DNA of 64,000 bases from NCBI GenBank assembly GCA_964015035.1, contig CAXHCA010000008.1:21189-85188 (forward strand). Reading direction: 5' to 3'. Shown here one piece after another: positions 1 to 7,650 of the stretch. Position numbers and translations under genes: made by a program. This stretch comes from BQJU01 sp964015035. Its GTDB lineage: Bacteria; Bacteroidota; Bacteroidia; Chitinophagales; Saprospiraceae. Numbering within the stretch: the first letter of the stretch is position 1; each line of letters begins with the position of its first letter. Under the pieces are notes generated by a model that worked only from the letters and a program-made list of their open reading frames with translations, was not told the DNA's origin and ran no database searches.

Positions 1-1284
1 CCGGGTACTGGTAAAACAACTACGGTGGTGCAGGCGGTCAAACTATTGTGTGAAAGGGAAAGTACCGTGTTGGTCACAGCGCCCAGCAATACTGCGGTGG
101 ATTTGTTGACAGAGAAACTCGCTGAGGAAGGATTGAAGGTGGTGCGCATTGGCAATATTTCCAGGGTAGATGAGGCTATTGTCAGACACACTTTAGACAT
201 GCAATTGTCTACGCATCCTGAAAGTAAGAACATCAAAAAGGTAAAAATTGATGCTGCGGAAGCTCGGCGGAATGCGCGCAGGTATAAGCGTAAATTTGGG
301 CCAGAAGGGCATCAGGAGCGCAAGCGACTCTTTGCAGAAGCTGCTGAACTAATGGCTTGGGCCAATCAACTGGAAGACCGTCTGATCAATCAGATTCTGG
401 ATGGGGCACAGGTGATCACTTGTACTTTGGTTGGTGCGGCCAATAAGCTTTTAGAAAAACGCACCTTTCGGACTGCCGTGATTGATGAAGCGGCACAGGC
501 TTTGGAACCAGCTAGTTGGATTCCTATCTTGCGGGCATCGAGGGTCATTCTTACCGGTGACCCCTTTCAGTTGCCGCCCACGGTAAAATCAAGAGCGGCT
601 CAGCAGGGAGGATTTGGCGTAAGCCTAATAGAAAAGGCCATGGAACGCTTTGAGACGACATCCTTACTCAATGTGCAATACCGCATGCACGAAATCATTA
701 TGGGCTTTTCCAACCAACAGTTTTACGAGGGAAAATTGCAGGCCGCGGAGATGGTGAAAGACCAGCGACTGCCTATTTATGAAAATGATCCACTCGTGTT
801 TATTGATACAGCAGGCTGTGGGTTTGAAGAAAAAATTCGCGAGGCCTTTCAAAGTCGCTACAACCCGGATGAATACCAGATGCTTTGTGAGCATTTGTAT
901 CAGTTGGCAGAGGCTTATTCGGAGGAGGAATTTCCTTCGGTAGCCATCATTTCGCCGTATCGGGAACAGGTGGTGTTGATGAAACAATGGATAGAGGAAG
1001 ATGAGCGATTACGAGCTTTGCCGATTGTGGTTAATACAATAGATGGCTTTCAGGGGCAGGAGCGGGAGGTCGTTTACATTTCGTTGGTGCGTTCCAATGC
1101 GAAGGGAGAAATCGGTTTTCTGAGCGATCACCGGCGAATGAATGTGGCCATGACACGTGCCCGTAAGCAGTTAGTGGTGGTTGGGGATAGTGCGACCATT
1201 GGCAATCATGGGTTTTATGGCAATTTTCTAGATTATATTGATGCTCATGGCACCTACCAAACGGCATGGGAATACATGCAATAG
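1..1284 (+). CDS. Superfamily 1 DNA/RNA helicase, UPF1/SMUBP-2-like (5' end missing)
   Basis: The reading frame is open from base 1, so the gene enters from outside the window. The first codons already encode the Walker A loop PGTGKTTTVVQ, so only the N-terminal region before motif I is lost. Further SF1 motifs follow in order: VIDEAAQALEP (Walker B, DEAAQ type), GDPFQLPPTV (motif III), QYRMH (motif IV), ISPYREQV, TIDGFQGQE (motif V) and MNVAMTRARKQLVVVGD (motif VI). DEAAQ together with GFQGQE is typical of the UPF1/IGHMBP2 branch rather than UvrD or Rep. The role is ATP-driven nucleic acid unwinding in the cytoplasm; the substrate cannot be told from sequence. It converges on gldN with a shared terminator between them. 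Confidence 0.93.
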   Translation, partial: PGTGKTTTVVQAVKLLCERESTVLVTAPSNTAVDLLTEKLAEEGLKVVRIGNISRVDEAIVRHTLDMQLSTHPESKNIKKVKIDAAEARRNARRYKRKFGPEGHQERKRLFAEAAELMAWANQLEDRLINQILDGAQVITCTLVGAANKLLEKRTFRTAVIDEAAQALEPASWIPILRASRVILTGDPFQLPPTVKSRAAQQGGFGVSLIEKAMERFETTSLLNVQYRMHEIIMGFSNQQFYEGKLQAAEMVKDQRLPIYENDPLVFIDTAGCGFEEKIREAFQSRYNPDEYQMLCEHLYQLAEAYSEEEFPSVAIISPYREQVVLMKQWIEEDERLRALPIVVNTIDGFQGQEREVVYISLVRSNAKGEIGFLSDHRRMNVAMTRARKQLVVVGDSATIGNHGFYGNFLDYIDAHGTYQTAWEYMQ

Positions 1285-1296
1285 GCGCTGCGGTAT

Positions 1297-1338
1297 AAAA
1301 AAAAGGCCCTTCCGTTTCAGCAGAAGGGCCTTTTTTTT
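1297..1338. terminator. Bidirectional intrinsic terminator between helicase and gldN
   Basis: An 11-bp arm AAAAGGCCCTT (1301-1311) pairs with AAGGGCCTTTT (1324-1334), flanked by an A tract on the left and a T tract on the right. It can therefore end both the plus-strand helicase transcript and the minus-strand gld transcript. Confidence 0.9.
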
Positions 1339-1352
1339 GAGATCAGCAATCA

Positions 1353-2222
1353 TTAATAAGACCACAAATCGTGTTCAAAATTAAAGATTTCCTGTTCGAT
1401 TTTTTCAGATTCCATAAGAAGATCAACTCCTGATAAGTATTCCTGAAGTCGTCGGTCAAAGACGTTAGACTCTTTATAAACATAGCTGGCGAAAAAGCGC
1501 ATTTCCAACAAGTCTTCCCAGGTAATAGGGGAAGCATCATTGCCAAAATTAAAGACCCTTTCACGAGCCAACACTTTTCTAGCCTCAGGATAGTAGACCC
1601 AGAACATTGGCTTTTCGTATTTGAAGTTGCCAGCGTCATCTTTGACGTCGATCAGTGGTGCAATACCAAGGATACGAACTTGCAAAGTGGAAGTTTCTTC
1701 GTCAAAGAACCAGATTTCCTTGATACGGAAACGCTTCACATCCTCAGGGTTGAGTTCGTTTCGTACAATTTGGATTTGTTCTTCGTAAGTTTCCGGATCA
1801 AAAGTAATGACGGTATCAATGGTAGCGCCCATTGCCGATACTTCATCCGGTTGTAATTTAGCTGTAAATTTATCATCTTCTGTACTGTAAACAGTAATTT
1901 CGTCATTCTCTGCGGCTTCCATCAAGATGGTGAAGAAGGGACGCTCTTCATAGGCAAATGGGAGGTTCATTTTCTCACGTATGTCGATAACTCTCCAAAT
2001 CCTTTTTTCCCAGAAGATGTCTGCTTCGCGTACATGGTCATAGGGGAGGATACGCTTTTCAACGATTGTTCTTTTTTCAACGATATCATCTAGTGGCTGG
2101 TCTGTGTCGTCTTCAACCTCAGCTTCAGTCAAAATAATATTATCGGGCCCCTGGGCATTGGACGGGGTAGCAAAGAACAAGATCAATAAGCTTAATCCTA
2201 GCAGTTTCAAAGTGATCTTCAT
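1353..2222 (-). CDS. gldN: Gliding motility / type IX secretion protein GldN (PorN)
   Basis: A 289-residue periplasmic component of the type IX secretion system, which forms the periplasmic ring with GldK. The chosen start (cat at 2220-2222) gives MKITLKLLGLSLLILFFATP followed by SNAQG, a clean signal peptide. The frame extends 12 codons upstream to 2258 without adding anything recognisable. Family features visible: YDHVREADIFWEKRIWRVID near the N-terminus, the NLPFAYEERPFF segment, and ITWEDLLEMRFFASYVYKE near the C-terminus. It is the last gene of the porP-gldK-gldL-gldM-gldN series. The 85-bp gap to gldM holds a strong hairpin, which suggests differential mRNA stability or processing. Confidence 0.95.
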   Translation of the reverse strand: MKITLKLLGLSLLILFFATPSNAQGPDNIILTEAEVEDDTDQPLDDIVEKRTIVEKRILPYDHVREADIFWEKRIWRVIDIREKMNLPFAYEERPFFTILMEAAENDEITVYSTEDDKFTAKLQPDEVSAMGATIDTVITFDPETYEEQIQIVRNELNPEDVKRFRIKEIWFFDEETSTLQVRILGIAPLIDVKDDAGNFKYEKPMFWVYYPEARKVLARERVFNFGNDASPITWEDLLEMRFFASYVYKESNVFDRRLQEYLSGVDLLMESEKIEQEIFNFEHDLWSY

Positions 2223-2239
2223 GATTGGACTTTTGTTTA

Positions 2240-2297
2240 TTAAAGTGTAAAAGTGCACTGATTTAACGAGTTAACCAAGCGCACTATTACACTTTAA
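2240..2297 (-). promoter_or_regulatory. Long hairpin in the gldM-gldN junction
   Basis: TTAAAGTGTAAAAGTGC (2240-2256) faces GCACTATTACACTTTAA (2281-2297): 17 positions with a single mismatch, and a further TTAAC/GTTAA pairing in the loop. On the minus strand it lies just downstream of the gldM stop and upstream of the gldN start. It is not followed by a T run, so an RNA processing, stability or attenuation element is more likely than a terminator. Confidence 0.6.
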
Positions 2298-2307
2298 CAG
2301 AAAAAAA

Positions 2308-3936
2308 TTAGCGTATTTTGAATACCAGGGAGTTAATCTTCCGTCCAGCGACGTCACCAGGACATTTCGCCTTCACATTTTCGAAGTAATAAGTATCCCC
2401 TGGTTTAGCGGCGTTAGCTAACCTAGCTGACTTAGAGTTATATTTTCCACCTGAGTTTACACTCTCGATTGGGTCATCGCGCTTTGGTACACGAACCAGC
2501 GTAAAGCCCTGAATATCGCATCTTGCGTCGAAGTCAAAGTTGTCCAACCAGGCGATCAAACCTTGTTGCGCTTTGAATTCACCATTACCCATAGATCCAT
2601 CTTCTTTGTTACCCAAGCGGGCTGTTGGATCGGGAATACGCTTAACGCGGAAGTCGAAATGAGTCGTTGGCAATCCACCACCACTAATGGTGATTTTAGC
2701 ATCGCCAGGCTTATTTGCTGTTACCGAATATTTTCCGGAAGCTCTGTTTGTTGCTTTAATGCTTACACCACTAGCACTGACATTGATATCATTACTAGAA
2801 GCACCAGCTACAGATACAGATACCGGGTTTTCTACACCGATGTAGAATACGTTCATCTTATCGGCAGAAACGGTTGCAGAACGCGTACCAACTTCGTATT
2901 CGTAAGTACCTTCACCTTCAGATATTTCACCAGTCAATGGGTTGCGCACTTTCACTGCCAGTTTCAGGGTTTGTTTACCCGTAGAAGAAGTAGTGGTGGT
3001 ATATTCCGCCTTACCATCTTCTCCAACTGTCAAGTTGCTTCCATTTACGGAGATAGAGATATCGTCAGGGTTAATAGAAGTACTATAAGTACCGATAGAG
3101 ATTTGAGCTTTAAATGGATCTCCTTTGATCACATAAGCTTTTTCTGCCTGTACTACAGGGAAGAATGCGTCAAATTCCACTACACGACCACCGGCCAATT
3201 CAGCCATGTTGTTGATCAATGTAGCTTCAGAACTCTTGGCATCAGATTGCATCTGGCTCAACAGAGGCAGCACAGCAGCAAGGGGCATCTGGCGGAATTT
3301 GAAATCCTCCCAGCTGTTTTTATCCTTACTTTCCTTCCAAGTTTCATCATCGATACCAAATGGCAGGTTGTTACCAATATTCTGGATACGATTTTGAATT
3401 TCTTCCTGTTGCAGGCCGAAAGTCTCACCGTGTTGGGTCAATAAGTCAGTGAAAGCTTTCACCAAAGCCTCCTTGGTTTTGATGATTTCCTGCTTCAACT
3501 CAGCACCGGCGCCGTCCATTACGAGCATACGAGTGGTCACATCTTTATTCTTTTTACCCTTTGCCACTTTTACCCCGTGGCTCATGATATAGTCACCTTC
3601 GTCTACTTCGCCGTTTTTGTTACCGGCAGCATCAATTAATTTATCACGCAGATCGTTTACATAGCTATCAAAAGAAGCTACTGCACCACGAACCTGATCT
3701 ACAGCGGGTTCGATGGGCTTATATTTTGCTTTGGATTCGTCGCTCAGCAATTTTTTCAGACCAGTTACCGTCTGATCGAGTTGCGACTCCACGGTGGCAA
3801 TACTTGCTTTATTTCCCTTGTCAAGGGTAAAGAAAGCGTTCATTACCTCGGCAGAAACGTTCAAGGCCAAGAGGGCCGTAAGTACGAGGTACATCAAGTT
3901 GATCATCAACTGCCGCGGTTCCTTAGGTATTGACAT
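2308..3936 (-). CDS. gldM: Gliding motility / type IX secretion protein GldM (PorM)
   Basis: A 542-residue inner membrane motor protein. The N-terminus has the family hallmark, a short cytoplasmic stretch MSIPKEPRQLMINLMYLVL running into one transmembrane helix (about residues 10-30, LMYLVLTALLALNVSAEVMN), followed by a long periplasmic part. That part begins with a helical region (residues 40-220) and continues as beta-rich domains D2-D4, where GDPFKAQISIGTYS and KMNVFYIGVENPVSVSV are recognisable. Known role: the GldL-GldM complex converts proton flux into rotation that powers secretion and gliding, and GldM contacts the GldK/GldN ring. It starts 49 bp after gldL, consistent with one transcript. 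Confidence 0.96.
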   Translation of the reverse strand: MSIPKEPRQLMINLMYLVLTALLALNVSAEVMNAFFTLDKGNKASIATVESQLDQTVTGLKKLLSDESKAKYKPIEPAVDQVRGAVASFDSYVNDLRDKLIDAAGNKNGEVDEGDYIMSHGVKVAKGKKNKDVTTRMLVMDGAGAELKQEIIKTKEALVKAFTDLLTQHGETFGLQQEEIQNRIQNIGNNLPFGIDDETWKESKDKNSWEDFKFRQMPLAAVLPLLSQMQSDAKSSEATLINNMAELAGGRVVEFDAFFPVVQAEKAYVIKGDPFKAQISIGTYSTSINPDDISISVNGSNLTVGEDGKAEYTTTTSSTGKQTLKLAVKVRNPLTGEISEGEGTYEYEVGTRSATVSADKMNVFYIGVENPVSVSVAGASSNDINVSASGVSIKATNRASGKYSVTANKPGDAKITISGGGLPTTHFDFRVKRIPDPTARLGNKEDGSMGNGEFKAQQGLIAWLDNFDFDARCDIQGFTLVRVPKRDDPIESVNSGGKYNSKSARLANAAKPGDTYYFENVKAKCPGDVAGRKINSLVFKIR

Positions 3937-3985
3937 AATTTTGAGTTTTTGCTTTTAAAAATAGAATTTACCTAAAAGAAGGAAC

Positions 3986-4594
3986 TTAGCCTTTGTTCGC
4001 GTTACCCATAGCTGAAATAACATTTCCATACACGTTATTCAAGGTGCTATAAGCATTGTTCAATTGACCGATATTCTGGTTCAAAGCAGTCAGTTGTTCT
4101 TTGTACTGCTTGGTATCTTCCAGAGAATCACCCAAATCGGCCATGGCCTGATTCAACTTAGAATAGAAGTTACTCATCGTCTTGATCTGGTCGCTGGCTC
4201 CGGAGAAATCAACTTCCTGCAAGGCTTTGAGAGAAGATAGGCTTTTAGACATGGTTTGCAGTTCGCTCAGCATGCCGCCCAATTGCTGCTCTACAACTTC
4301 ACCATTCAGTGCTGGAGGACCTGCACTCACTTCACCGGCAGTCAACGGAGCAATGTTGGAACTGTAATCATCCAATCCTGGATACAATTTTTCCCAGTAG
4401 TAATCTTTTTCTGGTCCAATCAATCCGAGGAATAAGAAGATAAATGCTTCAACGGATAGCCCGATAATCAGCATGGTACTCGCCCCTTCCCAGCTTTCTA
4501 GTTTAAAAAGGGCACCCATCAATACTACAGAGGCACCAACACCAATAATCAGGTTCTTTAAGTACTTGAATCCTTTTGATTTTAAGAAACTCAT
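3986..4594 (-). CDS. gldL: Gliding motility / type IX secretion protein GldL (PorL)
   Basis: A 202-residue inner membrane partner of GldM. Two N-terminal transmembrane helices are visible: about 14-33 (LKNLIIGVGASVVLMGALF) and about 38-60 (STMLIIGLSVEAFIFLFLGL). Then come the conserved segment GPEKDYYWEKLYPGLDD and a cytoplasmic helical tail that ends in a glycine/asparagine-rich helix. An acidic residue in the second helix (SVEAF) fits the known proton-pathway glutamate of the family. GldL and GldM form the T9SS motor. It lies 300 bp downstream of gldK, separated by a terminator. Confidence 0.95.
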   Translation of the reverse strand: MSFLKSKGFKYLKNLIIGVGASVVLMGALFKLESWEGASTMLIIGLSVEAFIFLFLGLIGPEKDYYWEKLYPGLDDYSSNIAPLTAGEVSAGPPALNGEVVEQQLGGMLSELQTMSKSLSSLKALQEVDFSGASDQIKTMSNFYSKLNQAMADLGDSLEDTKQYKEQLTALNQNIGQLNNAYSTLNNVYGNVISAMGNANKG

Positions 4595-4686
4595 TTTGCT
4601 AAATCGTTTTTAGTGGTTAGCTAATCTATTTATTAAATTGAAGCAATTTTTTCCTTACTGGATACGCTTCGAAAAACTTCTCGGGC

Positions 4687-4718
4687 TTTTGACCCACCTA
4701 TATAATGCGGGGTCAAAA
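4687..4718. promoter_or_regulatory. Dyad TTTTGACCC / GGGTCAAAA upstream of gldL
   Basis: Perfect 9-bp arms (4687-4695 and 4710-4718) are separated by an AT-rich 14-nt spacer in the 300-bp gldK-gldL gap (4595-4894). No T run follows on either strand, so a protein-binding operator controlling a gldLMN promoter is the simplest reading. No good TAnnTTTG box was found beside it. Apart from this dyad and the gldK terminator I see nothing else in the gap. Confidence 0.35.
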
Positions 4719-4843
4719 AAAAGTAACACTTCCCGATAAAAAAAAGTAAAAAAAATATTTCCGGGTAGGTTTCTTGCCCTTTTTTGGGGCTAAAACCGAG
4801 GCTCTAGCCCTAACACATCGTGTTTATGGCAAGGACAAAAACA

Positions 4844-4876
4844 AAGAAGGATACTGCGTGAACAGTATCCTTCTTT
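4844..4876 (-). terminator. Intrinsic terminator of gldK
   Basis: A perfect 13-bp stem AAAGAAGGATACT / AGTATCCTTCTTT with an 8-nt loop. On the minus strand it is followed by GTTTTTGTCC. It lies 19 bp beyond the gldK stop, so at least part of the transcription ends between gldK and gldL. Confidence 0.85.
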
Positions 4877-4894
4877 AAGTTATAGTAGATTGTT

Positions 4895-6136
4895 TTAGAA
4901 GTCGTTGATTGACCGTCCGAGGAAAGTCAGTGCACAACGGAAACCTACATAAGACTTGGTCGTGTCTTGGTATTCCCAGTGGCGAACACCGGTTTGCAGG
5001 TAGTGCATGATGTCTTTCCATGATCCACCTCTGATCACTTTACGCTTGTATGCTTCAGGATCATCATCCTTCGCGTCGTAACGGATATCAGGATTCAAAT
5101 CATGAATGAAAGAGTAAGCATTTTCGTAGAAGGCAGAACTGGTCCACTCAGATACGTTACCTGACATATTGTACAGGCCATAGTCATTGGGATAATAAGC
5201 ATCTGCTCTTACGGTGTATTGACCACCATCTTCCGGATAGTTACCACGGCCAGGCTTAAAGTTAGCCAGCAAACATCCTTTTGCGTTACGGATGTAGTAA
5301 CCACCCCAGGGGAATGGAGCCAAATCGTGACCACCCCTTGCAGCGTATTCCCATTCGTGTTCGGTAGGCAAACGGAAGTCTTCCGAATTTACTCCGTCAC
5401 CACGGGTTTGCTGGTAGGTATTCCAGAGCTTAGTCCGCCAGTAACTAAAGGCGTTGGCCGTATGCCAATCGATACCTACCACGGGGTAGTCATCAAAGGC
5501 AGGGTGCCAGAAGTAGTTACGGGCCATCGGCTCGTTGTAAGAATAAGAGAAGTCACGAATCCAAACCAGGGTGTCTGGATAAATGTTTACTTTTTTGCGC
5601 TGAATAAAGGCGCTGCGAGGAGAATTACCCCGATCAGCAGCTGCTTTCTTCCAGTCGTACCATTCGTACTCATAAACTAGCTTGCTTACGTCCAGCTCCC
5701 GTTTTCCTGCGAAACGGTCGTCGCCCTGATAGTACATATCTTCCAGGGTTTCGTCTGTCCAGTCAATTTCGTACTCCCAATCGATGATCTCATCACCTGA
5801 TTCGGTCTCAATATAATGATCGAGATAGGAGTGGGCGATGGAGTCTCTTACCCAATTCACGAACTGACGGTACTCATTATTAGTGATTTCCGTTTCATCC
5901 ATGTAAAAGCCCTGAATAGAAATTGATTTCTGTCGCTGAACGAAGGTGTTGCTAATGTCTTGGTCACTAGGACCGATGTGTAATGTTCCGGAAGGAACAT
6001 ATACCATGCCATAGGGATTAATGCCTTTCCATGCGGGACGGTCCAAAACTCCAACCAATTGGCCGTTCTCACGTCTTCCGCATGAAGCGATCACAAGCAC
6101 TAGTAGTACCAGTGCAATTTTTGATAATTTTTTCAT
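4895..6136 (-). CDS. gldK: Gliding motility / type IX secretion lipoprotein GldK (PorK)
   Basis: A 413-residue lipoprotein of the T9SS periplasmic/outer-membrane ring. The N-terminus MKKLSKIALVLLVLVIASCG is a lipoprotein signal with the lipobox IASC. The rest is a formylglycine-generating-enzyme (SUMF1) fold without expected catalysis: YVPSGTLHIGPSDQD near the start, then FYMDETEITNNEYRQF, FRLPTEHEWEYAARGG, YNMSGNVSEWTSSAF, VIRGGSWKD and a terminal SYVGFRCALTF. This is the standard GldK architecture and length. It is preceded by a porP-like gene, the same order as the porPKLMN locus of Porphyromonas. Confidence 0.95.
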   Translation of the reverse strand: MKKLSKIALVLLVLVIASCGRRENGQLVGVLDRPAWKGINPYGMVYVPSGTLHIGPSDQDISNTFVQRQKSISIQGFYMDETEITNNEYRQFVNWVRDSIAHSYLDHYIETESGDEIIDWEYEIDWTDETLEDMYYQGDDRFAGKRELDVSKLVYEYEWYDWKKAAADRGNSPRSAFIQRKKVNIYPDTLVWIRDFSYSYNEPMARNYFWHPAFDDYPVVGIDWHTANAFSYWRTKLWNTYQQTRGDGVNSEDFRLPTEHEWEYAARGGHDLAPFPWGGYYIRNAKGCLLANFKPGRGNYPEDGGQYTVRADAYYPNDYGLYNMSGNVSEWTSSAFYENAYSFIHDLNPDIRYDAKDDDPEAYKRKVIRGGSWKDIMHYLQTGVRHWEYQDTTKSYVGFRCALTFLGRSINDF

Positions 6137-6188
6137 GTTAACACCCGAGTTTTCCTTCAGAATAAAGTATGATCTTTTTTAGCGATCG

Positions 6189-6217
6189 TAAATATAGGCT
6201 GTTTACCAGTTTTACAA
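6189..6217 (-). promoter_or_regulatory. Possible gldK promoter
   Basis: On the minus strand, TTG (6215-6217) is followed after 18 nt by TATATTTA (6189-6196), one base off the Bacteroidota -7 box TAnnTTTG. It lies about 50 bp upstream of the gldK start. The rest of the 290-bp porP-gldK gap shows no feature I recognise. Confidence 0.35.
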
Positions 6218-6426
6218 AAATTAATTTTTCATTTTTGTAGGGAAGGTGCCAAAGTTTAACATACCTAGTATTTTTTAAGCGCTAATTGATAAGTGTATCC
6301 AAACAATAATTCTCCTCCCTGCCCTTTGACATTTCAAAACTGCAGGTTTAATTCTTTTATTACCGAAATTCCAGTAGTCATTTCAGTAACGGCCTTCGCC
6401 TTCTCATAATGGTTAGGAGTAGTTTG

Positions 6427-7392
6427 CTAGAGTGACCGAGGATTGTAGATAATCTTTGGCGGTCTTCCGGCCCCGATAATTTTGTTGAGGTTGTAATTCA
6501 ACAAAATTTCGTGTGAACCGCTGTTTACTGTGCGCAATCCTGATAAAGTCAGATCGTACGCGTATGCCAGTGTAATATTATCACTCAGTTTTAATCCTGC
6601 AAGCAGGACGAGCGCATCTATACTATTTGAATTATATCCTCTAAACGATGCCCCTCCGAATATATTGTCGTTGTACCGAACAATTGTGGAAAAATCTGTT
6701 TGTGTTTGAACCAGATCCGAACGAACAAGAACTGATGGGTGCACCGACAAACTTGAACTCAAATCAAAATGCATCCCAAAGGTAAAAAAATAATGACGAA
6801 CCATTTGCAAATTAAGGGTACCTAAATCTGTACTTGGTTCAGTTATGTTGGTCACGGAGATGCCACTTTCCAATTTTTCGGACTGATAATAGACTCCAAC
6901 CCCGAAGGTATTCACACTGCCGCTTACTTCTTCGGCAGAGAGCAAATCATCATTGTGGTTGATGGGAACCCCCGGTTCAGAGTAGTCGCCATCAGGGGTT
7001 TGAATCTTGCTGCCATCCAGCGATCGCTGTACAATACCGGCCCGGGCACCTAACGAAAGAATGCCTTCGCCTAAGTCTCTTTGAAAATTATAGGAAAGGT
7101 TAATCTTTGTCAAATGCTGCGCGCCCAATTGGTCGTTTTCAAGATTGATGCCCACACCGCCACTAAGCATGTACAGCGGAAGATGCGCATTGACGTTTTG
7201 GGTAACCGGACTACCTTCCAGACCCACCCATTGGCTGCGATACACCCCGGTGATGCTTAGCGAGTTATCCAAACCGGCATAGGCTGGATTCCAGTTGAAA
7301 TGATTGAGCATATACATGCTGTAGTGAGAGGGCTGTTGGGCCAGTGCCAAGTGGGTGGTCAAAGTCAGCGCGATAAAGTAGAAATATTTCAT
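6427..7392 (-). CDS. porP: PorP/SprF family type IX secretion outer membrane protein
   Basis: A 321-residue outer membrane beta-barrel of the PorP/SprF family. The ATG at 7392 gives the signal peptide MKYFYFIALTLTTHLALAQ, cleaved before QPSHYSMYMLNHFNWNPAYA; the motif YMxNxFxxNPAYAG is the family signature. The frame runs 40 codons further upstream, but these codons lack any signal. PorP-like proteins tie the T9SS to the outer membrane or help deliver particular cargos. Its position just upstream of gldK matches porP of the porPKLMN cluster, though SprF-like paralogues are common and the exact role is inferred from context. Confidence 0.88.
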   Translation of the reverse strand: MKYFYFIALTLTTHLALAQQPSHYSMYMLNHFNWNPAYAGLDNSLSITGVYRSQWVGLEGSPVTQNVNAHLPLYMLSGGVGINLENDQLGAQHLTKINLSYNFQRDLGEGILSLGARAGIVQRSLDGSKIQTPDGDYSEPGVPINHNDDLLSAEEVSGSVNTFGVGVYYQSEKLESGISVTNITEPSTDLGTLNLQMVRHYFFTFGMHFDLSSSLSVHPSVLVRSDLVQTQTDFSTIVRYNDNIFGGASFRGYNSNSIDALVLLAGLKLSDNITLAYAYDLTLSGLRTVNSGSHEILLNYNLNKIIGAGRPPKIIYNPRSL

Positions 7393-7521
7393 GAACCTGA
7401 ATTTTAAATAAGCATCAGTAAAATAAGCGTTTTTTTTCAAATGCAAGCCTTCCGTTTTGTATCGCTCTAATAAAAAGACTGTAAAATGTCGGGAATTGTT
7501 GCCTAAAGTCACCGGTTTTTC

Positions 7522-7650
7522 TCAGTGCATGTTTGGAGATCGCCATTCCGTCCCGGTAAAACGGGGATTTTGGAACCTCACTTCTGCTATTTTTTCGTCC
7601 GTCTCAGCTCAGCCGAGATGCACTCAAAAATGGTATTTCATTGAGCACTA
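7522..7650 (+). repeat. Inverted-repeat element, copy A (degenerate)
   Basis: It begins AGTGCATGTTTGGAG (7524), then has the shared internal blocks CCCGGTAAAACGGGG, GGAACCTCACTTC and the near-palindrome CTCAGCTCAGCCGAG. The right half is shortened and ends ATTGAGCACTAG. The first internal block (the CCCTGAAG...TTCGGG hairpin) is missing. Its right end overlaps the TAG stop codon of the neighbouring minus-strand DUF255 gene (7638-7640). It is one member of the family described under 57727-57927. Confidence 0.7.

Noticed and set aside
2563..3444. 293-codon open frame antisense to gldM
   Set aside because: It lies wholly inside gldM on the opposite strand, has no family features or signal, and its composition reflects gldM codons in reverse.
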